Positions 1 through 6,913 of a stretch of 14,997 nt of DNA are shown one piece after another. Both the position numbers and the translations under genes were made by a program. The notes beneath the pieces were generated by a model. That model made no database searches, was not told the origin of the DNA, and was given only the letters and a program-made list of their open reading frames with translations. The stretch is from Alphaproteobacteria bacterium (GTDB lineage: Bacteria; Pseudomonadota; Alphaproteobacteria; Rhizobiales; Rhizobiaceae). The stretch lies in NCBI GenBank assembly GCA_017308345.1, contig JAFKFE010001206.1:1-14997 (forward strand). The letters run 5' to 3'. The first letter of the stretch is position 1. Each line of letters begins with the position of its first letter.

Positions 1-172
1 CGGTGTCCTTGACCGTCTTCATCGGGTTGGCGACCAGGAAGGTGCCGAGCGCCGCGCCGCAGATGACCACCGCTTCCCAGGGCTGCAGCAAGACGTGCAG
101 ATGGCCGCCCATGGCCATGAAGCCGCCGAGAACGCAGCCGAGCGTCACCACAAGTCCGATCAGAATGCCCAC
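1..172 (-). CDS. motA: Flagellar motor stator protein MotA, N-terminal part (runs off the window)
   Basis: MotA is the inner-membrane stator subunit that, with MotB, conducts protons and drives flagellar rotation. Only the first 57 codons are present. The translation begins [20 protein letters not shown] and continues through MGGHLHVL and [20 protein letters not shown] to NPMKTVKDT. This is the first transmembrane helix and start of the second typical of MotA (the hydrophobic start, GGHL and ANPMK motifs). The start is GTG at 172: an in-frame stop lies a few codons upstream, and a purine-rich AAGGA sits just before the GTG. The gene is divergent from the DUF1217-flgF unit, sharing a control region of about 147 bp. 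Initiation at GTG is inferred. The family assignment is firm despite the short length. Confidence 0.93.
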   Translation of the reverse strand, partial: MGILIGLVVTLGCVLGGFMAMGGHLHVLLQPWEAVVICGAALGTFLVANPMKTVKDT

Positions 173-206
173 GACAGGTCCTTCCGCATGTCACGTCGTG
201 GATGAG

Positions 207-229
207 GGATAGTCCTCGTGCCTTGTGTG
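207..229 (-). promoter_or_regulatory. Candidate motA promoter element, CAAG-N9-CTA class
   Basis: On the minus strand the bases read CACACAAG, then nine bases, then CTATCC. The element ends 34 nt before the motA GTG. The same arrangement precedes three other units in this window (266-288, 4407-4429, 13475-13497). CTA resembles the start of the rhizobial -10 hexamer CTATAT. The CAAG half could be an activator site, because no CTTGAC-like -35 is seen at the expected distance. The role is inferred. Confidence 0.45.
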
Positions 230-265
230 AAGCTTGAAGCGAGGGCAACGAACGCGATTCAGCTT

Positions 266-288
266 CGCGCAAGGAAGTGACGCTATCG
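266..288 (+). promoter_or_regulatory. Candidate promoter element of the DUF1217-flgF-fliI unit, CAAG-N9-CTA class
   Basis: CGCGCAAG (266-273), nine bases, then CTATCG (283-288), ending 31 nt before the preferred TTG start. It lies back to back with the motA element in the same divergent region. A perfect inverted repeat, GCTATC (282-287) and GATAGC (295-300), overlaps the CTA half. It could be an operator or a small leader hairpin. Function is inferred from recurrence of the motif at four flagellar units. Confidence 0.45.
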
Positions 289-319
289 TGCAGGGATAGC
301 TTCGGCCGGAGGCGTGTCC

Positions 320-1441
320 TTGCTCAGTACCTACATCAGCTACCAGTTGATCGCCAAAGACATCAACAAATCGATCACCCAGGTCGAGCAACAGCCGACG
401 GTCGATCGCGATACGCAATATTACCTGGCCAATATCGGCAAGGTTACATCGATCGACGATTTCGTAAACAACGACCGCCTGTTCAAATACGCCATGAAGG
501 CTTACGGGCTGGAGAACATGGACTACGCCAAGGCCTTCATGGTCAAGGCGCTGAAGGAAGGCGTCTCCGACGCCGACAGCTTCGCCAACAAGCTGACTGA
601 CAAGCGCTACGCCCAGTTCGTCGCGGCCTTCAACTTCGCGTCCGATGGCGCCAATGCGACGGTCTACAATCCAACGCAGCAGCAGGTGACAGCGAACTAC
701 GCCACACAGGCCGAGATCGCCGGGCTCGATCCCGAATCGGATTATGTGAAAGGCGAGACGACCTACTATCTCGCCAACATCACCAAGGTGAAGTCGATCG
801 ACGACCTGATGTCGAACGACCGGCTCTACACTTACGCGCTGGCCGCGTTCGGCCTGGATTCAGCCACCGAGGACAAGGACCTGATCAAGTCCGTCCTGCA
901 AGGCGGCGTGAAGGATCCCGACAGCGTCGCGAACCAGCAAACCAACAAGGCCTATGCCGGGCTCGCCGCCGCTTTCAACTTCGCGCAGTACGGCGACACG
1001 ACGACCACTCGCGTCGCGGCGCAGCAGCCGACCGTGGACATGTATCTGCGCCAGACATTGGAAGAGAATGCCGGCAAGACCAACGAAGGCGTCCGGCTGG
1101 CGCTCTATTTCCAGCGCAAGGCGCCCGACATCACCAGCTGGTACGACGTGCTGGCCGACACCGCTTTAGCCAGCGTGGTGCGCACCGCGCTCGGCCTGCC
1201 CGATTCCTTCGCCACGGCAGACATCGACAAGCAGGCGCAGCTGTTCGAGCAGAAGCTCGACATCAAGGACTTCACCGACCCCGAAAAGCTCGGCAAGTTC
1301 CTGACCCGCTTCACCAACATGTACGAGATCGCCAACCCGACCTCGACGGCCGTGTCGTCGGTCAGCGTGCTCTTCGCGCAGCCGACCACCATCGGCATCT
1401 CCACCGATCTGATGATGGCCATGCAGCAATTGAAGTTCTGA
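320..1441 (+). CDS. DUF1217-type flagellar-cluster protein with internal repeats
   Basis: This looks like the DUF1217 protein found in rhizobial flagellar clusters; its biochemical role is not known to me. Start choice: GTG at 314 lies one base after GGAGG (308-312), too close to be served by it. TTG at 320 has ideal 7-nt spacing and gives a product starting MLSTYISYQ, so TTG is preferred (373 residues). The protein contains two clear tandem copies of one unit. Copy one is at about residues 34-108 (YYLANIGKVTSIDDF ... AAFNFA) and copy two at about 148-224 (YYLANITKVKSIDDL ... AAFNFA). A third, much more divergent unit lies at about 240-340, beginning with a repeated QQPTVD motif. No signal peptide or transmembrane segment is evident; the protein is mostly helical and soluble-looking. 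It is first in a unit with flgF, 7 nt upstream of it, which suggests a role in rod or hook assembly or its regulation. That role is inferred from position only. Confidence 0.85.
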   Translation: MLSTYISYQLIAKDINKSITQVEQQPTVDRDTQYYLANIGKVTSIDDFVNNDRLFKYAMKAYGLENMDYAKAFMVKALKEGVSDADSFANKLTDKRYAQFVAAFNFASDGANATVYNPTQQQVTANYATQAEIAGLDPESDYVKGETTYYLANITKVKSIDDLMSNDRLYTYALAAFGLDSATEDKDLIKSVLQGGVKDPDSVANQQTNKAYAGLAAAFNFAQYGDTTTTRVAAQQPTVDMYLRQTLEENAGKTNEGVRLALYFQRKAPDITSWYDVLADTALASVVRTALGLPDSFATADIDKQAQLFEQKLDIKDFTDPEKLGKFLTRFTNMYEIANPTSTAVSSVSVLFAQPTTIGISTDLMMAMQQLKF

Positions 1442-1448
1442 GACGATC

Positions 1449-2171
1449 ATGCAGGACAGCCTTTACGTCGCCCTTTCCTCTCAGATCGCGCTCGAGCGCC
1501 GTCTCGACACCATTGCCGACAACGTCGCCAATGCCTCGACCATCGGCTTTCGCGCCACCGGCGTGAAGTTCGAGGACGTCGTCTCCGGCACCGGGTCGAG
1601 GTCGGTCTCCTTCGCCTCCTCCGGCAACACCTATCTTTCCGGCGCGCATGGGGCTCTGACCGAAACCGGCAACCCGTTCGACTTCGCCGTCCAGGGCGAC
1701 GCCTGGTTCGCCATCGAGACGCCCGCCGGCACGGTGATGACGCGCGACGGCCGTTTCTCCATGAACGAGAACGGCGAACTGATGTCGATCGAAGGCTATC
1801 CTGTGCTGGACGGTGGCGGCGCCCCGATCCAGCTCGACCCGCGCAACGGCCCGCCCAAGGCGGGCGCCGACGGGTCGCTGAGGCAGAACGACCAGTTGGT
1901 CGGAGCTCTCGGCCTCTACAATTTCGACCCGGGCGAGAATTTCGTCCGCTACGGCAATTCAGGCATCGTTCCGGCGCGCACGCCCGAACCCGTCACCGAT
2001 CGTTCGGATGTCGGCATCGCGCAGGGATTTGTGGAAGAGTCGAACGTCAACCCGGTGCTGGAAATGACCCGGCTGATCCAGGTGCAGCGCGCTTTCGAGA
2101 ACACGGCGGCGCTGATGCGGCAGACCGATTCCTCCACCGACGACGCGATCAAGACGCTCGGCTCGAAGTGA
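1449..2171 (+). CDS. flgF: Flagellar basal-body proximal rod protein FlgF
   Basis: FlgF is one of the proximal rod proteins, exported to the periplasm by the flagellar type III system without a cleaved signal. The 240-residue product has the rod/hook-family N-terminal motif at about residues 22-36 (DTIADNVANASTIGF). The central flagellar-hook fold follows (GNPFDFAVQGDAWFAIETP and a TRDGRFSMNENGEL segment). The typical C-terminal coiled-coil tail is present (VEESNVNPVLEMTRLIQVQR ... TDSSTDDAIKTLGSK). It is shorter than FlgG (5597-6385) and more diverged, consistent with FlgF. It starts 7 nt after the DUF1217 stop and ends 4 nt before fliI. In many bacteria flgF sits directly beside flgG; here the two are in different operons, as in other rhizobia. 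Confidence 0.96.
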   Translation: MQDSLYVALSSQIALERRLDTIADNVANASTIGFRATGVKFEDVVSGTGSRSVSFASSGNTYLSGAHGALTETGNPFDFAVQGDAWFAIETPAGTVMTRDGRFSMNENGELMSIEGYPVLDGGGAPIQLDPRNGPPKAGADGSLRQNDQLVGALGLYNFDPGENFVRYGNSGIVPARTPEPVTDRSDVGIAQGFVEESNVNPVLEMTRLIQVQRAFENTAALMRQTDSSTDDAIKTLGSK

Positions 2172-2175
2172 CGGC

Positions 2176-3597
2176 ATGACGACCGGCTCGTCCCTGTTGC
2201 GCGCTTCCGAGGGCCCGGCGGATTCCGGAAGGACGGACAGGCTGGCCGCGCTCGAACGCGTCTGGCGCCGGTTCGACGATCCGCAGGCGCTGCTGTCGCG
2301 CGGCGGCCGCATCGTCGAGATATCGCCCACGCATTACAAGGTCCGTGGCGTCTCCGGAATTGCTAGGCTCGGCGACATCGTGGAGCAGCGCGGCAAGGCC
2401 GGCGCGCGACGCGGCGAGATCGTCAAGATCGGCAGCGACGAAGTCGTGATCGCGCCTTTCGAGCGTAGCGCCGATGCAGGTATCGGCGACGCCGTTTTCC
2501 GCCGCGGCCCCCTCGCGGTCACGCCGCATGTCTCATGGCGCGGGCGCGCCATCGATGCCTTGACCCGAGCCATCGACGGCGGCCCGCCGCTGATCAGGCC
2601 GAATGCCGCCGATGTCACCCACGGCGCGACGCCGGGCGCCTTGTCGCGCCAGCGTGTCGGCACCGGCTTCCTCACCGGAGTCCGGGTGATCGACATTTTC
2701 ACCCCGCTCTGCTTCGGCCAGCGGCTCGGCATCTTCGCCGGTTCCGGCGTCGGCAAGTCGACGCTGCTTGCCATGCTCGCCGGCGCCGAGGCCTTCGATA
2801 CGGTGGTCGTGGCGCTGATCGGCGAGCGCGGCCGTGAGGTGCGCGAGTTCCTCGAGGATACGATCGGCGCCGAGAGCATGGCCAAGACGATCGCCGTCGT
2901 CGCCACCAGCGACGAGAGCGCCATGATGCGCCGGCGCGCGCCAGACACCGCCATGTGCGTGGCCGAGCATTTCCGTGACCAGGGCCATCGCGTGCTCCTG
3001 GTGCTGGATTCCATCACCCGCTTCGCGCATGCGCTGCGCGAGGTTGCGACGGGAACCGGCGAGCCGCCGGTCGCGCGCGGCTATCCGGCCTCGGTCTTCA
3101 CCGACCTGCCGAAGCTGCTCGAACGCGCCGGTCCGGGAGCCGAGGGCCCTGGGGTTAAAGGTAGGGGTTCGATCACCGCCATCATTTCCGTGCTGGTCGA
3201 CGGCGACGACCACAACGATCCCGTGGCCGACTCGGTGCGCGGCATCCTCGACGGCCACGTCGTGCTCGACCGCGCGCTTGCCGAGCAGGGCCGCTATCCG
3301 CCGGTCAATCCGCTGTCGTCGATCTCGCGCCTTGCCGACAAGGCCTGGAGCGCCGAGCAGCGCATGCTGGTGACAAAGCTGAAATCGATGATCGCGCGCT
3401 TCGAGGATACGCGCGACATCCGCCTGCTGGGCGCTTACCAGAGCGGCGCCGATGCCGAGCTCGACAACGCGGTGCGCCAGGTGCCGCTGATTTACGAGGC
3501 GCTCACGCAATCGCCGAGGGACCGCGCGTCGGTTGATCCGTTCGCCGATCTCGCCCGCCATCTCAAGGGGAAGCTGAATGGCGATCAAGGAGACTGA
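2176..3597 (+). CDS. fliI: Flagellum-specific export ATPase FliI
   Basis: FliI is the cytoplasmic hexameric ATPase of the flagellar type III export apparatus. It unfolds and delivers rod, hook and filament subunits to the export gate. The 473-residue product has an N-terminal beta-barrel region (to about 120). The F1/Vo-type catalytic core carries Walker A AGSGVGKST at about 188-196, the catalytic-glutamate segment IGERGREVREF from about 215 (Glu217), and Walker B VLLVLDSITRF with Asp near 278. A downstream GRGSITAI segment and the C-terminal helical domain follow. Length is slightly above the usual 440-460. It begins 4 nt after flgF. Its last 20 nt overlap the start of the next gene at 3578, so the two are probably translationally coupled. 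Confidence 0.97.
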   Translation: MTTGSSLLRASEGPADSGRTDRLAALERVWRRFDDPQALLSRGGRIVEISPTHYKVRGVSGIARLGDIVEQRGKAGARRGEIVKIGSDEVVIAPFERSADAGIGDAVFRRGPLAVTPHVSWRGRAIDALTRAIDGGPPLIRPNAADVTHGATPGALSRQRVGTGFLTGVRVIDIFTPLCFGQRLGIFAGSGVGKSTLLAMLAGAEAFDTVVVALIGERGREVREFLEDTIGAESMAKTIAVVATSDESAMMRRRAPDTAMCVAEHFRDQGHRVLLVLDSITRFAHALREVATGTGEPPVARGYPASVFTDLPKLLERAGPGAEGPGVKGRGSITAIISVLVDGDDHNDPVADSVRGILDGHVVLDRALAEQGRYPPVNPLSSISRLADKAWSAEQRMLVTKLKSMIARFEDTRDIRLLGAYQSGADAELDNAVRQVPLIYEALTQSPRDRASVDPFADLARHLKGKLNGDQGD

Positions 3598-4369
3598 ACT
3601 CCAATATACCGAGCGCATGCTGCGCGACATGCTTGCCGAGGCGGAGGCGGCGGAGCGGGCTGAGGCCGACCAGGCAAGAATTGCCAGGGACAAAGCCGCG
3701 CGCGCCAGGACGGAGAAGACGGCGGCTGTTCTGATGAGAGCCGACAGGCCGCATTTGCCCAGGACTTCCGTCGGCGATACCGCCGCCGATGCGACGCAGG
3801 CCAACCGCGATTCGTTGCTGGATGGACTTTTTCCCCGCACCGAGTGGCCGGAGCCGCCAAAAGCCCAATTCCCGCGCCTGGCCGACAGGAGCGCCGACCG
3901 GCGCAGCGATTTCGTCATCGCCGCGCTCGGCATCACGCTCGGCCTGATCTGCGCATTGTTTCCCTGGTACATCTTCTTCAACCAGGAGCAGTTCGGCGTC
4001 CAGACCATCAAGTTCGGCGGCAGCGGCAGCAATTCGGGACGCGCGGGCGGCGGCGTTGTCACGCAAGGCAGCGGACCGCTGACGGCAAAGGACATTCCCA
4101 ATTCCGATATCGACCTGTTTGCCACCGGGACGGTGCAGGACGATCCCGCGCCGGCGCCCGGCGACCAGCCCTTCCCCGCCCCCGCTTCGGAATTCAAGAT
4201 GGTGCATGTCGCCAACGGCCGGGCCATGATCGAGGACGATACGGGCCTGTGGATCGTTCAGCGCGGCTCCATCCTGCCGGATTCCAGCCGTGTCGCCTCG
4301 ATCGAGCAGCGCGGCGGCAAGTGGGTGATCGTCACCAGCACCGACAAGGTGATCCAGCTCTCCAAGTAA
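3578..4369 (+). CDS. Unnamed single-pass membrane protein of the flagellar cluster (not FliJ)
   Basis: I do not recognise a named family for this 263-residue protein. Residues about 8-50 are very rich in Ala, Glu and Arg (TERMLRDMLAEAEAAERAEA) and look like a coiled-coil or long charged helix. A basic stretch (RLADRSADRRS) precedes one hydrophobic segment at about 111-134 (DFVIAALGITLGLICALFPW and on). A Gly/Ser-rich and then Pro-rich linker (about 145-205) leads to a compact C-terminal domain (about 207-263; VANGRAMIEDDTGLWIV ... KWVIVTSTDKVIQLSK). The positive-inside rule predicts N terminus in the cytoplasm and C-terminal domain in the periplasm. It overlaps fliI by 20 nt, with AAGGGG 7 nt before its ATG. 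It takes the place fliJ holds in many species, but the membrane segment argues against FliJ. It is the last gene of its unit. Confidence 0.85.
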   Translation: MAIKETELQYTERMLRDMLAEAEAAERAEADQARIARDKAARARTEKTAAVLMRADRPHLPRTSVGDTAADATQANRDSLLDGLFPRTEWPEPPKAQFPRLADRSADRRSDFVIAALGITLGLICALFPWYIFFNQEQFGVQTIKFGGSGSNSGRAGGGVVTQGSGPLTAKDIPNSDIDLFATGTVQDDPAPAPGDQPFPAPASEFKMVHVANGRAMIEDDTGLWIVQRGSILPDSSRVASIEQRGGKWVIVTSTDKVIQLSK

Positions 4370-4394
4370 CGGCGCCGGGCCTGACAGGCTCATC

Positions 4395-4414
4395 CCGCGC
4401 AAGGTCCGCGCAAG
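4395..4414 (+). repeat. Tandem direct repeat CCGCGCAAG, 11-bp period, upstream of flgB
   Basis: CCGCGCAAG occurs at 4395-4403 and again at 4406-4414. The period is 11 bp, about one helical turn, so both copies face the same side of the DNA. The downstream copy is the CAAG half of the candidate flgB promoter element. It is a plausible double binding site for a regulator; function is inferred. Confidence 0.5.
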
Positions 4415-4429
4415 ACTGGCCGCCTAGTC
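4407..4429 (+). promoter_or_regulatory. Candidate flgB-operon promoter element, CAAG-N9-CTA class
   Basis: CGCGCAAG (4407-4414), nine bases, then CTAGTC (4424-4429), ending 27 nt before the preferred flgB ATG. It sits in the 87-bp gap between the unnamed membrane protein and flgB. A perfect inverted repeat overlaps it: CAAGACT (4411-4417) and AGTCTTG (4426-4432), with 8 nt between. The eight bases CTAGTCTT are identical to those in the fliF element at 13492. This suggests the ten-gene operon has its own promoter. Confidence 0.5.
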
Positions 4430-4456
4430 TTGTCCGTACTTGCCCGGGAGATTCCC

Positions 4457-4837
4457 ATGGAACCCGTAAATCTTTTCGATCTCGCCACGCGACAGTCGCA
4501 ATGGCTGGCCGTGCGCCAGTCGGCGATTGCCTCCAACATCGCCAATGCCAACACGCCGGGCTACACGGCCAACGATGTCGAGCCGTTCGAAAAGGTCCTT
4601 GACCGGACCGCGGTGAAGCTGGTGGCCACGGAGGCGGGCCATCTTGGCGCCGAAACGGCCAATGCCGGCTTCAACGTCAAGCCGGAGGACCCCAACGGCG
4701 CGATCATGCCGTCGAAGAACACCGTCGTTCTCGAACAGGAGCTGATGAAGGCCGGCGAGGTCCGCCGCTCCTTCGAGCTCAACACGGCGATCGTCAAAGC
4801 CTTCCATTCGATGATGACGATGGTGGTGAAGAGCTGA
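4457..4837 (+). CDS. flgB: Flagellar basal-body rod protein FlgB
   Basis: FlgB is the rod subunit nearest the MS ring, assembled on FliE. The product is 126 residues from ATG at 4457. That start has GGGAG (4446-4450) at good spacing and gives [20 protein letters not shown]. An in-frame TTG at 4430 would add nine residues but overlaps the inverted repeat of the control region and has no clear ribosome site. The rod-family motif is at about residues 26-40 ([15 protein letters not shown]). The C-terminal helix ([20 protein letters not shown]) is typical of FlgB. It is the first gene of the flgB-fliP operon, and flgC begins 2 nt after its stop. Confidence 0.96.
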   Translation: MEPVNLFDLATRQSQWLAVRQSAIASNIANANTPGYTANDVEPFEKVLDRTAVKLVATEAGHLGAETANAGFNVKPEDPNGAIMPSKNTVVLEQELMKAGEVRRSFELNTAIVKAFHSMMTMVVKS

Positions 4838-4839
4838 TC

Positions 4840-5256
4840 ATGGACGCCCTCACTGCAGCCCTCAAAGTCGCGGCATCAGGCCTGGGCGCCCAGTCGGAGC
4901 GCCTGCGCGTGGTTTCGGAAAACCTCGCCAACGCCCAGTCGACCGGCAGCACGCCCGGTGCCGATCCCTATCGTCGCAAGACGATCACCTTCCAGTCGGA
5001 GGTCGACCGCGCAACCGGCGGCTCGCTGGTGGAAGTCAGCTCGATCTCCCGCGATCCGTCGGACTTCCCGATCGAATTCCAGCCCGGCAACGAAGCCGCC
5101 GATGACAAAGGGTACGTCAAGATGCCCAACGTCAACACGTTGGTCGAAATGGCCGACATGAGTGAGGCGAACCGCTCCTATGAAGCCAACCTGCAGGTCA
5201 TCAAGCAGGCTCGCGATCTGATTTCCATGACCATCGACCTGATGAGGAACCAGTAA
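4840..5256 (+). CDS. flgC: Flagellar basal-body rod protein FlgC
   Basis: FlgC is a proximal rod subunit, exported by the flagellar type III system. The 138-residue product has the FlgC-type N terminus ([20 protein letters not shown], then [10 protein letters not shown]). The [13 protein letters not shown] segment, with the invariant PYRR, is characteristic of FlgC. The C-terminal helix follows ([20 protein letters not shown] ... [11 protein letters not shown]). Length is normal for the family. It lies between flgB (2 nt gap) and fliE, whose ATG immediately follows the flgC TAA. That spacing points to one transcript and coupled translation. Confidence 0.97.
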   Translation: MDALTAALKVAASGLGAQSERLRVVSENLANAQSTGSTPGADPYRRKTITFQSEVDRATGGSLVEVSSISRDPSDFPIEFQPGNEAADDKGYVKMPNVNTLVEMADMSEANRSYEANLQVIKQARDLISMTIDLMRNQ

Positions 5257-5586
5257 ATGATCGGCGGTATCGGGGCACTACAGTTCAAGACGGCGGTCGA
5301 TGGAGCGGATCAGGCTTCACCGGGTTTGCTTCAAGGCGGCGTCGGGACACAGGCCGGCGACAGCGTCGGCAGCACCTTCGCCGAGGTCCTCAGCCAGGCA
5401 GCGACGAAGACGGTCAACACGCTGCAGGGCGCCGAACAGATGTCGATACAGGCGCTCAAGGGCGACGCCGACACGCGTCAGGTCGTCGATGCGGTGCTGA
5501 GCGCCCAGCAGGCGCTGCAGACGACCATCGCGATCCGCGACAAGGTCGTCTCGGCCTATCTCGAAATCAGTCGCATGAGTATCTAG
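5257..5586 (+). CDS. fliE: Flagellar hook-basal body complex protein FliE
   Basis: FliE joins the MS ring (FliF) to the rod and is needed for export of later rod proteins. The 109-residue product has the family pattern: a Gly/Ala-rich variable N-terminal half, then [20 protein letters not shown] and a conserved C-terminal helix pair ([34 protein letters not shown]). Length is normal. Its start touches the flgC stop and flgG starts 10 nt after it, so it lies inside the operon. The next gene's ribosome site (AGGAA) overlaps its stop. Confidence 0.96.
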   Translation: MIGGIGALQFKTAVDGADQASPGLLQGGVGTQAGDSVGSTFAEVLSQAATKTVNTLQGAEQMSIQALKGDADTRQVVDAVLSAQQALQTTIAIRDKVVSAYLEISRMSI

Positions 5587-5596
5587 GAACCGCGTC

Positions 5597-6385
5597 ATGA
5601 AAGCACTCGCCATCGCCGCCACCGGCATGAACGCCCAGCAGACCAATCTGGAAGTCATTGCCAACAACATCGCCAACATCAACACCACCGGCTACAAGCG
5701 GGCCCGCGCCGAATTTTCCGACCTCCTCTACCAGGTCGACCGCACGCAGGGCGTGCCCAACCGCTCGAATACCTCGCTGGTGCCGGAAGGCGTGTCGATC
5801 GGCCTTGGCGTCAAGACGACGGCGGTTCGCAACGTTCATACCCAGGGCGAGCTGGCCAGCACCGGCAACAGCTTCGACCTGGCTTTGACCGGCAGGGGCT
5901 GGTTCCAGATCGAGGGCGCCGACGGTGGCACGCTCTACACCCGCGCCGGCGCCTTCAACACCAACGCCACCGGCCAGCTCGTGACGGTGGACGGCGCCAA
6001 CGTCATCCCGGCCATCACAGTGCCGACCGACGCGGTCGAGGTGATCGTCAACAAGACCGGCCAGGTCTTCGCCCGCCTCGACGGCCAGACCGATTTGCAG
6101 TTGCTCGGCCAGCTCCAGATCGTCAACTTCGCCAATGAGGCGGGGCTGGCGCCGCTTGGCGACAACCTCTTCCAGGAAACGGCTGCCTCTGGCCCGGCCA
6201 ATGTCGGCGTACCAGGCGATCCCGGCTTCGCCACGATCCAGCAGGGTTATCTGGAATCCTCCAACGTCGATCCGGTCAAGGAAATCACCGAGCTGATCTC
6301 GGCGCAGCGCGCCTATGAAATGAACTCCAAGGTCATCCAGGCAGCCGACGACATGGCCTCGGTTGTCTCCAAGAACATCAGGTAA
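5597..6385 (+). CDS. flgG: Flagellar basal-body distal rod protein FlgG
   Basis: FlgG forms the distal rod that passes through the P and L rings to the hook. The 262-residue length equals the family norm. The N terminus [20 protein letters not shown] is followed by the rod motif [20 protein letters not shown] (about residues 20-39). The Dc segment FSDLLYQ, the central hook-like domain ([18 protein letters not shown]) and the tail ([20 protein letters not shown]) complete it. The FSDLLYQ insert and overall length separate FlgG from FlgF. It begins 10 nt after fliE and is followed 3 nt later by flgA. Confidence 0.97.
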   Translation: MKALAIAATGMNAQQTNLEVIANNIANINTTGYKRARAEFSDLLYQVDRTQGVPNRSNTSLVPEGVSIGLGVKTTAVRNVHTQGELASTGNSFDLALTGRGWFQIEGADGGTLYTRAGAFNTNATGQLVTVDGANVIPAITVPTDAVEVIVNKTGQVFARLDGQTDLQLLGQLQIVNFANEAGLAPLGDNLFQETAASGPANVGVPGDPGFATIQQGYLESSNVDPVKEITELISAQRAYEMNSKVIQAADDMASVVSKNIR

Positions 6386-6388
6386 CGG

Positions 6389-6913
6389 ATGATGGCCGAG
6401 CCGATCTCCTCCGCATTCCGCCGCGCCGCGCTGGCCGCCGTCCTGGTGGCCGCCGGCACGCCGGCTCTAGCGCAGGACACGACCGGTCAGTCGGCGAACC
6501 AGATTGCCGCCGGCCAGGCGGTCGGCGAGGCCGTGCTGATCCCCAACCGGGTCATCTATCCCGGCGAGACAATCGAGTCCGCCTCGCTCAAGCAGGTGAC
6601 GCTGATCCCCGGCAAGCACAAGCCGGACGGCATGGCGACGCGTTCCGAGGAGCTCCAGGGCAAGGTCGCCAAGCGCACGCTTCTGCCCGGCCGCTACATC
6701 CCGGTCACCGCCATCCGCGAAGCCTGGCTGGTCGAACAGGGCGCTTCCGTGCAGGTTTATTTCACCGCCGGCGCGCTGACCATTTCGGCGGCCTGCGTCA
6801 CGCTGCAGCCAGGCGCGGCTGGCGACCAGATCAAGATCCGCAACATCGACAGCGGCAAGATTATCTCCGGCACGGTGATGACCGACGGCACCATCAAGGT
6901 CGGCGCTTCGTGA
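6389..6913 (+). CDS. flgA: Flagella basal body P-ring formation protein FlgA
   Basis: FlgA is a periplasmic chaperone that helps FlgI assemble into the P ring around the rod. The 174-residue product starts with a Sec signal peptide (about residues 1-28, ending TPALA before QD). A SAF-like domain follows (VLIPNRVIYPGETIESASLK, LLPGRYIPVTAIREAW). The C-terminal part has the family pattern (ASVQVYFTAGALTISA ... IKIRNIDSGKIISGTVMTD). Two adjacent ATGs (6389 and 6392) are possible starts. The stop overlaps the flgI start, so the P-ring chaperone and its client are translationally coupled. Confidence 0.95.
   Translation: MMAEPISSAFRRAALAAVLVAAGTPALAQDTTGQSANQIAAGQAVGEAVLIPNRVIYPGETIESASLKQVTLIPGKHKPDGMATRSEELQGKVAKRTLLPGRYIPVTAIREAWLVEQGASVQVYFTAGALTISAACVTLQPGAAGDQIKIRNIDSGKIISGTVMTDGTIKVGAS

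Noticed and set aside
2533..4227. Long minus-strand open frame (564 codons) opposite fliI and the membrane protein gene
   Set aside because: It is antisense to clear flagellar genes, low in complexity and rich in Ala/Arg/Gly, as expected for an open frame opposite GC-rich coding sequence. No family resemblance or ribosome site was seen.
4379..4389. GCCT-GAC-AGGC hairpin after the unnamed membrane protein gene as a terminator
   Set aside because: Only four stem pairs and no T-tract; too weak to call.
4430..4456. Upstream TTG start for flgB adding nine residues
   Set aside because: It overlaps the inverted repeat and candidate promoter, lacks a ribosome site, and the extra residues do not look like the FlgB N terminus. 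ATG 4457 has GGGAG at good spacing.
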